A stretch of 45,575 nucleotides of DNA, taken from assembly GCA_014191975.1 (NCBI GenBank), contig BJHG01000007.1, forward strand, positions 1-45,575, in the 5' to 3' direction. The notes below the pieces were generated by a model, which did not search any database, had not been told where the DNA came from, and saw nothing but the letters and a program-made list of their open reading frames with translations. The DNA comes from Methylococcaceae bacterium. Lineage in GTDB: Bacteria > Pseudomonadota > Gammaproteobacteria > Methylococcales > Methylomonadaceae. Below are positions 25,753-33,729 of this stretch, in pieces; the first letter of the stretch is position 1; each line of letters opens with the position of its first letter. Position numbers and translations under genes: made by a program.

Positions 25753-25844
25753 TTTTAAAAAGTTTTAAAGTAAAAATATAAAAATTGAATTGGGGCAAAA
25801 AACTAACAAAATGTTTCAGAAGCGGCGACGGGGGTCGCCATCAT

Positions 25845-26288
25845 TTATTGATGAAATACAGGAACATGTATTTTGTATACATTATTTTCATAAATTTCAA
25901 TGCTGCCACTAATTGCGCCTGATGTAACCTGTCCACGATAAAAGAATTTTTTAAATCCTTTTCCCATATCATTAATCCTCGCTGGATGTCCTAAAATAGA
26001 TTCGACCTCAGCTTCTGACATCCCTTCTTTAATTTGCAGCCAAGATTTTCGATGCTTCCAACCTGTTTGTGGGTCTATTTTTTCTTCATTATGAGCAGAT
26101 TCTGTTTTCGATTTAGGATGTTTTTCTAAACGCCCCACTCGATCTTCTAAGTCAGCAATCACACTTTTCAAATAACCTATTTCTTCTGAAATGGATTTTT
26201 CTATAATTTCTTCATGTCCTGCAAAAGCAGCATTTTGCGTGGCAAAAAATAAAATGCCGCTGATGATAATTTTTGTTTTTTTCTTCAT
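25845..26288 (-). CDS. Secreted protein with coiled coil and BamE/SmpA-like motif
   Basis: This 147-residue protein starts at ATG 26288 with a signal peptide (KKKTKIIISGILFFATQNAAFA). A heptad-like coiled coil follows (about 28-58, SEEIGYLKSVIADLEDRVGR). Then comes a domain with WLQIKEGMSEAEVESILGHP, the W..I..GM...EV...LG.P pattern of SmpA/OmlA (BamE)-like folds. It is probably periplasmic. The family is not further recognised, and it does not belong to the TA genes around it. The longer frame upstream has no conserved sequence. Confidence 0.7.
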   Translation of the reverse strand: MKKKTKIIISGILFFATQNAAFAGHEEIIEKSISEEIGYLKSVIADLEDRVGRLEKHPKSKTESAHNEEKIDPQTGWKHRKSWLQIKEGMSEAEVESILGHPARINDMGKGFKKFFYRGQVTSGAISGSIEIYENNVYKIHVPVFHQ

Positions 26289-26323
26289 AAAGTTATTCTC
26301 ATTTTTGATTACAAGTAGTGCGC

Positions 26324-26378
26324 TTATGTGTAGTAGCCAATTATGTTCATCGTAAAACCTCCAAAAAATCAAAATTCC
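26324..26378 (-). other. Orphan TA-type leader with an 8-codon frame
   Basis: 26353-26378 repeats the leader found before three antitoxin genes (minus strand GGAATTTTGATTTTTTGGAG then GTTTT). It is followed by ATG at 26350, which opens only MNIIGYYT and stops at 26324. It is probably the stump of an antitoxin gene lost by deletion. Confidence 0.4.
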
Positions 26379-26382
26379 GAAA

Positions 26383-26634
26383 TCAACGTGTTTTATAGCT
26401 TTCTTGGCGATGTAAAACTCGACCAATTAAAATTTTATCGCCTTCAACATCAAACAAAATTCGATAATCACCAATACGCTGACGATAAGCGGGTTCAAAT
26501 TGCGTGAGTTTTTTCACTTGTCTGACATTCGGAAAATTAACCAGTTCGCTAATCGTATTATGAATGTGGACTTTTGCGGCATTCGGAATGGCTTTTAAAT
26601 CTTTTACCGCCGACTTTTTTAATTCAATCTGCAT
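26383..26634 (-). CDS. RelE/ParE-family toxin
   Basis: This 83-residue toxin (MQIELKKSAVKDLKAIPNAA, then YRQRIGDYRILFDVEGDKI and VLHRQESYK) matches RelE mRNA interferases: the R-x-R-x-GDYR-I-x-Y/F-x core followed by V-x-H-R-x-x-x-Y. It overlaps the end of the DUF2281-type antitoxin gene by 11 bp. It looks intact. Confidence 0.9.
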   Translation of the reverse strand: MQIELKKSAVKDLKAIPNAAKVHIHNTISELVNFPNVRQVKKLTQFEPAYRQRIGDYRILFDVEGDKILIGRVLHRQESYKTR

Positions 26635-26818
26635 TTTTCAAATAATCAGCAAATGAAATCGTTGGTTCATCACGAGTTTCACGCAACAAACGTAAATCGT
26701 CCAAATCCTCTTGCTCGGTTTTTGCTTGATATTTCTGCAACAAAAACTGATAAAAATCCCATAATTCAACTTGAGCAAAATCGGGCAAGTTTTCTAATTC
26801 AATCGCGTGAGTATTCAT
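26624..26818 (-). CDS. DUF2281-like antitoxin paired with RelE
   Basis: This 64-residue protein has an N-terminal part MNTHAIELENLPDFAQVELW followed by DFYQFLLQKYQAK, of the DUF2281 kind. Its acidic tail (DLDDLRLLRETRDEPTISF then ADYLKNAD) is typical of RelE-partner antitoxins. The first 37 codons and the leader lie in the 139-bp direct repeat shared with the gene at 27104. ATG at 26818 follows GGAGG. It is coupled to relE. Confidence 0.8.
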   Translation of the reverse strand: MNTHAIELENLPDFAQVELWDFYQFLLQKYQAKTEQEDLDDLRLLRETRDEPTISFADYLKNAD

Positions 26819-26848
26819 TTTCAAACCTCCAAAAAATCAAAATTTCAA
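26710..26848. repeat. 139-bp direct repeat, copy 1 (antitoxin 5' half plus leader)
   Basis: It matches 27217-27355 with only a handful of mismatches. It contains the leader, ribosome site and first ~36 codons of the RelE-paired antitoxin. Such a repeat 507 bp apart allows recombination that swaps antitoxin tails. Confidence 0.85.
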
Positions 26849-26855
26849 CACCTGC

Positions 26856-27107
26856 TCAATAATGATACCGACATTGAACAATAATTAAATTGTCGTCAAT
26901 AAATGTATAAACTAACCGATGTTCGTCATCAATTCGACGTGACCAAAAACCACTAAATTCATATTTCAACGGTTCAGGTTTGCCAATACCTTCAAATGGA
27001 TTTCGTTGAATATCTTTAATCAACAAGTTGATGCGCTTATGAATGGCTTTGTTCGTTTGTTGCCAAAATAAGTAATCATCCCAAGCGCGTTCACGAAAAG
27101 AAATCAC
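26856..27107 (-). CDS. yoeB: YoeB-type mRNA interferase, intact
   Basis: This 83-residue YoeB has the catalytic set in place: Glu46 (GIGKPEPLKYEF), Arg65 ([10 protein letters not shown]) and the terminal His-Tyr of CRYHY. It binds the 70S A site and cleaves mRNA. Its 4-bp overlap with the preceding gene marks that gene as its antitoxin. A C-terminal fragment of a sister copy lies at 25265-25437, and a frameshifted distant paralogue lies at 226-487. Confidence 0.93.
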   Translation of the reverse strand: MISFRERAWDDYLFWQQTNKAIHKRINLLIKDIQRNPFEGIGKPEPLKYEFSGFWSRRIDDEHRLVYTFIDDNLIIVQCRYHY

Positions 27108-27325
27108 GCTTCGATTAACTCACGCTCAATTAAATTACGTCGTTCTGCAATTTCTTTAACTGCATCCAATAAGTCAGCGGCATTGGCTGGCGAACGTGTG
27201 AGATATTGTGTTTCTTCTTGCTCGGTTTTCGCCTGATATTTCTGCAACAAAAACTGGTAAAAATCCCACAATTCAACTTGAGCAAAATCGGGCAAGTTTT
27301 CTAATTCAATCGCGTAAGTATTCAT
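27104..27325 (-). CDS. Chimeric antitoxin: DUF2281-like head, YefM tail
   Basis: This 73-residue protein has residues 1-37 (MNTYAIELENLPDFAQVELW... to TEQE) almost identical to the RelE-paired antitoxin at 26624-26818. Residues 38-73 (ETQYLTRSPANAADLLDAVK then EIAERRNLIERELIEA) instead align with the toxin-binding tail of YefM (compare ETAYLLRNPTGAQRLFESVA at 477-734). The YefM DNA-binding head is missing. The gene is followed by an intact YoeB with a 4-bp overlap, so the tail should still neutralise YoeB while autoregulation is swapped. ATG 27325 has GGAGG in the shared leader. Confidence 0.8.
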   Translation of the reverse strand: MNTYAIELENLPDFAQVELWDFYQFLLQKYQAKTEQEETQYLTRSPANAADLLDAVKEIAERRNLIERELIEA

Positions 27326-27355
27326 TTTTAAACCTCCAAAAAACCAAAATTTCAA
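27217..27355. repeat. 139-bp direct repeat, copy 2 (antitoxin 5' half plus leader)
   Basis: Partner of 26710-26848. The similarity stops exactly where the antitoxin changes to a YefM-like tail, which marks the fusion point near 27216. Confidence 0.85.
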
Positions 27356-27394
27356 AACCTACAAAGCTAAATCAATCAACAAAACTACAAGTTT

Positions 27395-27784
27395 TTATTG
27401 CTTACTGGCATTGAATGAACCGCTATAAAAATTAGTTCCAACAGATTCGTACCACATTCCACTCATACTATCTTTTCCTTTGCTAACGTAAGCATCAAAA
27501 TAAGTAGTGCCTGTGCCATCAAAAGAATAGCCAACAAAATGACAACTTTTGTCGAATGACGTTATTGTGAAATCACCCGTTCCAGAAACACCATTTGCGC
27601 TTAAAGAAGTTCCAGACACTACATTTCCCTTAGCTGGAACAGTAAAAGATGTTCTAGCTGCATTTGAATAAGCCCCAGTGGAATAAGCAACCCAACTACC
27701 TGTTAAATCCGCACGAGTACAAGCTGCATTTGCAGTAGAGCCAAAAGTTAAAAGCATTGCAGCTATTAAGATGATTTTTTTCAT
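27395..27784 (-). CDS. Small secreted protein of unknown function
   Basis: This 129-residue protein has a clear signal peptide (KKIILIAAMLLTFGSTANA, cut before ACTR). The mature part is rich in Ser, Gly, Thr and aromatic residues (SWVAYSTGAYSNAARTSFTV; KDSMSGMWYESVGTNFYSG), suggesting a small beta-barrel or lipocalin-like domain. It has two cysteines that could pair. Not recognised. It sits between the TA island and fabH, 41 bp from fabH. Confidence 0.7.
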   Translation of the reverse strand: MKKIILIAAMLLTFGSTANAACTRADLTGSWVAYSTGAYSNAARTSFTVPAKGNVVSGTSLSANGVSGTGDFTITSFDKSCHFVGYSFDGTGTTYFDAYVSKGKDSMSGMWYESVGTNFYSGSFNASKQ

Positions 27785-27825
27785 TAGTTTTGTTCGTTAA
27801 AAAATAGAAAGATAAAAAGTGAAAT

Positions 27826-28788
27826 TCAATACCGAACCAACGCACTGCCCCAAGTAAATCCCGCCCCAAAGGCTTCAAGCAACACCGTTTGTCCACGTTG
27901 AATTCGACCGTCACGAACGGCTTCATTGAATGCTAATAAAACTGACGCTGACGACGTATTACCTTGTGTTTCGAGCGTCACAACCACTTGTTCCATCGAC
28001 ATTTTTAATTTTTTCGCCGTCGCCGCGATAATCCGAATGTTAGCTTGATGCGGTACGAGCCAATTAATTTCAGATTTATCCATATTGTGCGCTTCGAGCG
28101 TTTCGTCAACAATACGTCCGAGCGTATTCACTGCGACTTTAAACACCTCATTTCCACGCATCGCAATGTAGCCCAATGATTCGTCATCGCCCATCGCTTG
28201 TGGGTTTGGGCAATTTAATAAATCTTCATATTGACCATCGGAATGAATGTGCGTCGATAATACGCCGACTTCGCAGGAAGCCTGCAACAACATGGCACCT
28301 GCGCCATCACCAAATAAAATGCACGTGCCACGATCCGTCCAATCAACAATTCGTGAACACACTTCTGAACCGACGATTAACACGGTTTTTGCTGCGCCAG
28401 ATTTGATGTATTGGTCGGCGATACTTAACGCGAAAATCGAACCGCTGCAAGCCGCTTGAATATCAAACGCCACGCCGCCTGTCACGCCTAAACGATGTTG
28501 CAACAAACACGCGGTACTCGGATAAACATTGTCTGGCGTTCCCGTCGCGACAATAATTAAATCAATGTCATTCGGTTCGATTTGCGCGGCTTCAATCGCT
28601 TGACGGGCGGCAATTTCCGCCATACTCGCGGCGGTTTCATGTGCCGCAACAATGCAACGGCTCCGAATTCCCGTGCGTTCAAAAATCCACTCGTCGGACG
28701 TTTCAACACGTTCCGCGAGTTGCTGATTGGTGACGACGTTTTCAGGCAAATAACCGCCTGTTCCAATAATTTTTGTGTGACGGCTCAT
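27826..28788 (-). CDS. fabH: Beta-ketoacyl-ACP synthase III
   Basis: This 320-residue enzyme starts fatty-acid chains by condensing acetyl-CoA with malonyl-ACP. The catalytic triad is Cys114 ([12 protein letters not shown]), His247 (VPHQANIR) and Asn277 (TQGNTSSAS). It overlaps the plsX stop by 4 bp. Confidence 0.97.
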   Translation of the reverse strand: MSRHTKIIGTGGYLPENVVTNQQLAERVETSDEWIFERTGIRSRCIVAAHETAASMAEIAARQAIEAAQIEPNDIDLIIVATGTPDNVYPSTACLLQHRLGVTGGVAFDIQAACSGSIFALSIADQYIKSGAAKTVLIVGSEVCSRIVDWTDRGTCILFGDGAGAMLLQASCEVGVLSTHIHSDGQYEDLLNCPNPQAMGDDESLGYIAMRGNEVFKVAVNTLGRIVDETLEAHNMDKSEINWLVPHQANIRIIAATAKKLKMSMEQVVVTLETQGNTSSASVLLAFNEAVRDGRIQRGQTVLLEAFGAGFTWGSALVRY

Positions 28789-29813
28789 AAGGCAACTCGC
28801 TGGGCTAAAGTCGCTTCGACTTGTTCGGTGATTTTTTGAATGACGTTTTGTTGCACTTCGATTTCCGCTAATTTAATCGCTGTTTTGAATGCTAACACGT
28901 CCGCGCCGCCGTGACTTTTAATCACCAATCCGCGCAAACCTAGGAAACTCGCGCCATTGTATAAACGTGGGTCGATGCGATTTTTGAAACTTTTTAAGAC
29001 GGGATACGCAACGATTGCGGCAAGTTTGGTCAACCAATTTTTAGAAAACGCCTCTTTCAATGTGGTGGCAATCATTTTTGCTGCGCCTTCGATAGATTTC
29101 AACGAGACATTTCCGACAAATCCGTCGCAAACAATCAAATCGACTTTGATATTGCCTGCGTTAATGGAATTACCTTCGACATAACCGATGTAATTTAAAT
29201 GCGAACTTTCTAATAATTTGGCGGCGGCTTTGACTTGTTCATTGCCTTTCATGTCTTCTTCGCCGATGTTCAGCAAGCCTACACGGGGACTTTCAATGCC
29301 TTCAATCGCTTTCACGAGTTCGTTGCCCATGACGGCAAATTGAAATAAATGCTCGGCGGTGCAATCGACATTCGCGCCCAAATCCAAAACGTGCGTGTGT
29401 CCGTGAATCGATGGTAAGGTTGAAATAATCGCGGGGCGATCGATGCCAGCTAACATTTTCAATACAAATCGTGCGGTTGCCATTAACGCGCCGGTATTTC
29501 CTGCGCTCACACACGCATCCGCACGCTTTTCGTGAACCAAATTAATCGCAACACGCATCGAAGAATCTTTTTTATTTTTGAGGGCTTTGGCGGGTGATTC
29601 ATCCATATCGACAGTTTGCGAGGCGTACTGAACTTGTAGCCGTTCGCCATAAATCGGCAAGGCTTGCGCTAACAACGGATTCAAAATGGTTTCGTCGCCA
29701 ACTAAAATGAGAGTTAGAGCTGGGTTTTCTTGTAATCGGGCTAATGACGCGGGAACAGTAACATCTACCCCGAAATCGCCGCCCATTGCATCAATGGAAA
29801 TAGTTAAACTCAC
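28785..29813 (-). CDS. plsX: Phosphate acyltransferase PlsX
   Basis: This 342-residue PlsX makes acyl-phosphate from acyl-ACP for phospholipid synthesis. Visible are [74 protein letters not shown] and [11 protein letters not shown] terminator-like hairpin separates it from rpmF, so it is probably expressed at a lower level. Confidence 0.96.
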   Translation of the reverse strand: MSLTISIDAMGGDFGVDVTVPASLARLQENPALTLILVGDETILNPLLAQALPIYGERLQVQYASQTVDMDESPAKALKNKKDSSMRVAINLVHEKRADACVSAGNTGALMATARFVLKMLAGIDRPAIISTLPSIHGHTHVLDLGANVDCTAEHLFQFAVMGNELVKAIEGIESPRVGLLNIGEEDMKGNEQVKAAAKLLESSHLNYIGYVEGNSINAGNIKVDLIVCDGFVGNVSLKSIEGAAKMIATTLKEAFSKNWLTKLAAIVAYPVLKSFKNRIDPRLYNGASFLGLRGLVIKSHGGADVLAFKTAIKLAEIEVQQNVIQKITEQVEATLAQRVAL

Positions 29814-29846
29814 GTTGACTAATCACTCCGCAGTGCATAAAAAGAA

Positions 29847-29873
29847 GCCGAATCAGAAAAAATCTGATTCGGC
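29847..29873 (-). terminator. Rho-independent terminator/attenuator between rpmF and plsX
   Basis: A perfect 11-bp stem GCCGAATCAGA/TCTGATTCGGC with a 5-nt loop is followed on the minus strand by TTCTTTTT. It lies 28 bp after the rpmF stop and 34 bp before plsX, so it should let ribosomal protein L32 be made in excess over PlsX and the fab genes. Confidence 0.8.
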
Positions 29874-29900
29874 GTGGGTTTTGCTCACTAATTTTAACGC

Positions 29901-30086
29901 TTAATCAACTTCAGCCGCTGAACCAACAATTAAACGACCTTTGAAATAGCCATCTGGTGTCATGTGATGACGTAAGTGCATTTCACCTGTGATTGGATCT
30001 TGTGAAATTGTTTTTGCTGTTAATGCGTCGTGTGAACGACGTTGACCACGTCTTGAACGTGTAACTTTACTCTTTTGTACTGCCAT
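29901..30086 (-). CDS. rpmF: 50S ribosomal protein L32
   Basis: This 61-residue basic protein is [20 protein letters not shown] then [20 protein letters not shown] and GYFKGRLIV. It is of normal length and lacks zinc-ligand cysteines, as in other gammaproteobacteria. It follows yceD with a 1-bp overlap, the standard arrangement. Confidence 0.97.
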   Translation of the reverse strand: MAVQKSKVTRSRRGQRRSHDALTAKTISQDPITGEMHLRHHMTPDGYFKGRLIVGSAAEVD

Positions 30087-30610
30087 TAGGCTTCTCCAGT
30101 GGATTTTAATTTGGCTAAAACAGAAAATGGATTAGGTTTTTTAGTAGCTGCTTCATCGAAAGCAACTGTATGTTTTTTAATTACTTTATTTGCAATGCAA
30201 TCGTGCGAATGTTTAGGGTAATCGGGTAAATGCAATAACAATTCATCTTCAACGAGTGTAGTTAAAGGAATCGTTTCTTCTTCGAGAAGTAAAGGTTCAA
30301 GTTCTTCAGATAAACGCTCAACTTGCTCAAATGTAATAACAACACCCAAATTTACTTTGTGATCAATCTCAAATTCGACACCTTCCAAGCAATTTTGACA
30401 TTCAAGCTGCAAAGTTGCTTTTAAACTGCCATCAATTTTTGGTGTGCGACCTTCACGTCCAAAATAGAGGTCAACCATCACAACACCTTGATCACTGACT
30501 AACTTTTCACTTAAACGTGTTAAGCGTTTAAGTGAAATTTGTCCGTGTAACTCGCCCCGTTTATCGGCAAGATGTGTGGGGTCAATGATTTCTGGAAGTC
30601 TATTTTGCAT
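30086..30610 (-). CDS. yceD: YceD (DUF177) protein
   Basis: This 174-residue DUF177 protein has [20 protein letters not shown] with the conserved C-x-x-C, then [20 protein letters not shown] and [11 protein letters not shown]. YceD homologues act in 23S rRNA accumulation and usually precede rpmF. ATG 30610 ([11 protein letters not shown]) is preferred over a frame start at 30646. It is the first gene of the long minus-strand run. Confidence 0.92.
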   Translation of the reverse strand: MQNRLPEIIDPTHLADKRGELHGQISLKRLTRLSEKLVSDQGVVMVDLYFGREGRTPKIDGSLKATLQLECQNCLEGVEFEIDHKVNLGVVITFEQVERLSEELEPLLLEEETIPLTTLVEDELLLHLPDYPKHSHDCIANKVIKKHTVAFDEAATKKPNPFSVLAKLKSTGEA

Positions 30611-30761
30611 ATTGCAATAATATATTGAAACAGGTGTAATCGTCAAATTGCATGATTAAATCCCCAATTCACTTTATTCTCTTTGTTTTTCAATTCCTGT
30701 TTAACGTGCCTCAGAATAAATCCTGTGCTAATTTAATACTTTATTTTTTAAGAGAGTTTTT

Positions 30762-31502
30762 ATGACTACTTTAGCCATCATCGGCGGCACAGGTTTAAGC
30801 CAACTTACCACATTAAATAATCCACGTAGCGAAGCAATCAATACACCTTATGGTAATCCATCAGCCGAATTTATCATCGGTGAAATTCAAAACAAAAGCG
30901 TGGTTTTTCTAGCTCGTCACGGTAATCCACAAGCCATTCCACCACATAAAATAAATTATCGGGCGAATATTTGGGCGTTAAAGCATTTGGGTGTTCAAAA
31001 TATTATTGCGGTCGCCGCTGTTGGGGGTATTACACCTGAAATGATACCCGCATCACTTGCTATTCCTGACCAAATCATTGATTACACTTATTCACGTGAG
31101 CATACATTTTTTGACGGCATAGAGGGTAATGTTACGCACATTGACTTCACTTATCCATATTGCCAAAAACTTCGGGCAGGCTTAATTACAGCCGCGAAGA
31201 CTGCGAATTTACACGTTAGCCCGATTGGCACTTATGGTTGTACACAAGGTCCAAGATTAGAATCTGCCGCTGAAATTACTCGTATGGAACGTGATGGTTG
31301 TGATTTAGTTGGTATGACAGGAATGCCCGAAGCCAGTTTGGCAAAAGAACTGGGGTTGAATTATGCGGCGCTCGCGGTAATGGCGAATTGGGGAGCAGGC
31401 AAAACCGCAGGTGAAATTACGATGGCAGAAATTGAAGAAAATTTGCATCACGGCATGGTAAATACTGCCAAATTATTACAATCCTTTATTGCAGCATATT
31501 AA
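30762..31502 (+). CDS. S-methyl-5'-thioinosine phosphorylase (MTAP family)
   Basis: This 246-residue family 2 nucleoside phosphorylase has phosphate-site motifs GGTGLSQL and ARHGNPQAIPPHKINYRANI, then LVGMTGMPEASLAKELGLNY. Adenosine-specific MTAPs have Asp in the purine-recognition loop. Here the loop reads VMANWGAGK with Asn, as in the Pseudomonas methylthioinosine enzyme, which points to a 6-oxopurine substrate. It recycles methylthio groups from polyamine or quorum-signal synthesis. Start ATG has an AGAGAG ribosome site. Confidence 0.85.
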   Translation: MTTLAIIGGTGLSQLTTLNNPRSEAINTPYGNPSAEFIIGEIQNKSVVFLARHGNPQAIPPHKINYRANIWALKHLGVQNIIAVAAVGGITPEMIPASLAIPDQIIDYTYSREHTFFDGIEGNVTHIDFTYPYCQKLRAGLITAAKTANLHVSPIGTYGCTQGPRLESAAEITRMERDGCDLVGMTGMPEASLAKELGLNYAALAVMANWGAGKTAGEITMAEIEENLHHGMVNTAKLLQSFIAAY

Positions 31503-31504
31503 CA

Positions 31505-32314
31505 ATGCAATCTATTTTCGATTTTTCTGAAAAAGCGTTACATTGCGCCGACCGCGATGAATTATTACATTTAACACATGAAGCATGGCGACTTGCTGGG
31601 GATGAAGGATTGAATTTCGAATCGACAAACAACGTGCAAGAAATTGAGTTGGTTCGCTTTCCTGATCGACCACATTTGTTACCTCCGCGCGAAATGCCAA
31701 AACGTAAATTCCATACCCCAGAAGGGCTTGCTGCTTTTTTTCACGCAATTGCTCATGTTGAATTTGTGGCGATTTATTTGGCGTGGGACATTATTTATCG
31801 CTTTCGGCATTTACCTGAAGAATTTTATCGTGATTGGTTGCGCGTTGCTGATGAAGAAGCTCAACATTTTTCGTTATTACAAGGAAAATTGCAAACTTTT
31901 GGTGTCAATTATGGTGATTTGCCAGCGCATAGTGGTTTGTGGGATTTGGCACAATATACTGCGGACGATTTATTGATGCGATTGGCTTTAGTGCCTCGAA
32001 ATATGGAAGCACATGGTCTAGATGTCACGCCACCATTAATCGAGAAATTTAAACAACTCGACGACGAAAATGCCGTTCAAATTTTGACCCGTATTTTGAC
32101 AGATGAAGTCGGGCACGTTGCACTTGGTTCAAAATGGTTTAAATGGTTGTGTGCTGAACAAAATTTGGACTCTGAAAGGACATTTCAATCACAACTTTTA
32201 AATTATTACACAAAAAAAGGCGGCGGTTTAAAAGGGAATTTTAATCGAGAAATGCGTTTGGCTGCGGGATTTTCAGAATCAGAATTAACGTGGTTAACAC
32301 AACAAAGTCATTGA
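31505..32314 (+). CDS. DUF455 ferritin-like protein
   Basis: This 269-residue protein has three helix motifs with carboxylate/His ligands: FHAIAHVEFVAIYLAWDIIY, VADEEAQHFSLLQGKL and LTDEVGHVALGSKWF. This E-x-x-H pattern is that of DUF455, a ferritin-like di-iron family of unknown reaction. It starts 3 bp after the phosphorylase, so the two form an operon. Confidence 0.88.
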   Translation: MQSIFDFSEKALHCADRDELLHLTHEAWRLAGDEGLNFESTNNVQEIELVRFPDRPHLLPPREMPKRKFHTPEGLAAFFHAIAHVEFVAIYLAWDIIYRFRHLPEEFYRDWLRVADEEAQHFSLLQGKLQTFGVNYGDLPAHSGLWDLAQYTADDLLMRLALVPRNMEAHGLDVTPPLIEKFKQLDDENAVQILTRILTDEVGHVALGSKWFKWLCAEQNLDSERTFQSQLLNYYTKKGGGLKGNFNREMRLAAGFSESELTWLTQQSH

Positions 32315-32402
32315 ATCCGCGTATTTTAAAATCGCGGCACATAATGAATGTTGGTTATAATGGGCTCACGCGACAAAATTATAATTTCTTTTGGTAGACT
32401 GA

Positions 32403-32945
32403 ATGACGCAAAACTCTAAAACTTTTACGCCCGATCTTGATTGGACGCAAATTCGCGAAACGGTAAAATTACTTAATTTATCCGCAGGACAAGTTGAAAA
32501 TATCCTGATTACAGCAGATATTTCAGTTAATACCTTGACGAACTCTTTCACGTCAATGGTTGAACACATGCAAACTATTTACAATCATTTACAGGATTTA
32601 GAAGAATCAACTTCACGAGAAGATGCATTACAATGCTGCGTTGAAACGAGTGGGCACATTCAAGATTCAATCGTGGCATTTCAGTTTTACGATAGATTGC
32701 AACAATGTTTACTTCATGTAACAGCAAATTTAAAAGGTCTATCGTCTCTTGTTGAAAGTCCAGGACGTTTATACAGTCCATTTGAATGGCATAAATTTCA
32801 AATGGAAATTCGCTCCCATTACACGATGGAATCTGAAAAAATAATGTTCGACGCTATCTTAAATGGTAAAACAATTGAAGAAGCGTTAGTAATAAAACAA
32901 ACCTTTGAAGCAGAACACAATGACGACGACATTGAATTATTCTAA
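32403..32945 (+). CDS. Helical protein of unknown function, chemotaxis-like motif
   Basis: This 180-residue, mostly helical, acidic protein has a central SIVAFQFYDRLQQCLLHVTA motif. Similar FQF-x-DR-x-QxL sequences occur in CheZ-like and other chemotaxis-associated helical proteins, but I cannot assign it. It has no signal peptide. Its stop is 19 bp before the lipoprotein start; the two probably share an mRNA. Confidence 0.6.
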   Translation: MTQNSKTFTPDLDWTQIRETVKLLNLSAGQVENILITADISVNTLTNSFTSMVEHMQTIYNHLQDLEESTSREDALQCCVETSGHIQDSIVAFQFYDRLQQCLLHVTANLKGLSSLVESPGRLYSPFEWHKFQMEIRSHYTMESEKIMFDAILNGKTIEEALVIKQTFEAEHNDDDIELF

Positions 32946-32964
32946 TAACACGATAACAACTTCT

Positions 32965-33699
32965 ATGCTTAAAAAAGTGGTTTTAATTAGCGGAATTTTA
33001 CCTGTTTTTATTACGGGCTGTACAGGATTGAGCGGTTCTCAACCTCCAGCACCCGTTTATAACAGTAATCACCCATACAATGCACCTCCCATACAAAAAA
33101 ATAAGCAAGTCGCAGCTATTCAAAAAGTAGAAGAGGTAGTACAAGTTCAAACATTGGAAGAATTTACACCGATTATTGAACCACTTGAAATTAAAATTGA
33201 GCCTATCGTCGCGCCGACTCCCATTACACCCACAATTAATTCAGACATTCCAAAAGTTATTGAAGTAGCACCGTCTACAAAACATTTGTTAATGCCTACG
33301 CCACCAACCGAAACAGGCGTGCCAAAATTTGAACCTAAACCACTTGCTGAGTTCAAGCCTGCAGAATCGAGTAATTCACAATCGCCTGCTATAACTGCGT
33401 TGGTAACTGCCGCAGCACAAAGCAGTAAATCGGGTGATACTGAATCGGCCTCCGCAGCGATTGAACGGGCAATTCGCATTGATCCTCGTAATGCTGAATT
33501 GCTTTATAAATTAGCTGTTTTACGCTTAAAACAATCCAAACCTGATTTAGCTGAAGATTTAGCAAAAAAAGCAGCATTATTGGCAGGTAAAGATAATACG
33601 CTAAAGAAAAATAGTTGGCTGCTGATCGCGCATGCGAAAGAAATGCAAAACGATAATATCGGTGCAGAACAAGCAAAAAATAAAGCAGCTGGATTTTAG
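32965..33699 (+). CDS. TPR-repeat lipoprotein
   Basis: This 244-residue protein starts at ATG 32965 with a lipoprotein signal (LKKVVLISGILPVFITGC, lipid on Cys19). A ~130-residue Pro/Glu-rich linker follows, then C-terminal TPR repeats (TESASAAIERAIRIDPRNAE; LYKLAVLRLKQSKPDLAEDL). It is likely outer-membrane-anchored, with TPRs for protein contacts. The longer frame from 32905 overlaps the previous gene and lacks a signal. Confidence 0.85.
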   Translation: MLKKVVLISGILPVFITGCTGLSGSQPPAPVYNSNHPYNAPPIQKNKQVAAIQKVEEVVQVQTLEEFTPIIEPLEIKIEPIVAPTPITPTINSDIPKVIEVAPSTKHLLMPTPPTETGVPKFEPKPLAEFKPAESSNSQSPAITALVTAAAQSSKSGDTESASAAIERAIRIDPRNAELLYKLAVLRLKQSKPDLAEDLAKKAALLAGKDNTLKKNSWLLIAHAKEMQNDNIGAEQAKNKAAGF

Positions 33700-33700
33700 G

Positions 33701-33729
33701 CAAAAAAAAGCGACTTTAAACAAAGTCGC
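33701..33729 (-). terminator. Terminator pointing leftward, antisense to the lipoprotein gene
   Basis: A perfect 8-bp stem GCGACTTT/AAAGTCGC with a 4-nt loop (33710-33729) has eight As on its left (33702-33709), i.e. a U-run only for minus-strand RNA. No minus-strand gene is convincing in 33730-33930, so it may end a small antisense or regulatory RNA. Confidence 0.6.

Noticed and set aside
24586-27395. A prophage or integron cassette array
   Set aside because: There is no integrase, no attC-like site between genes and no phage gene. Repeats are partial genes and leaders, not recombination sites.
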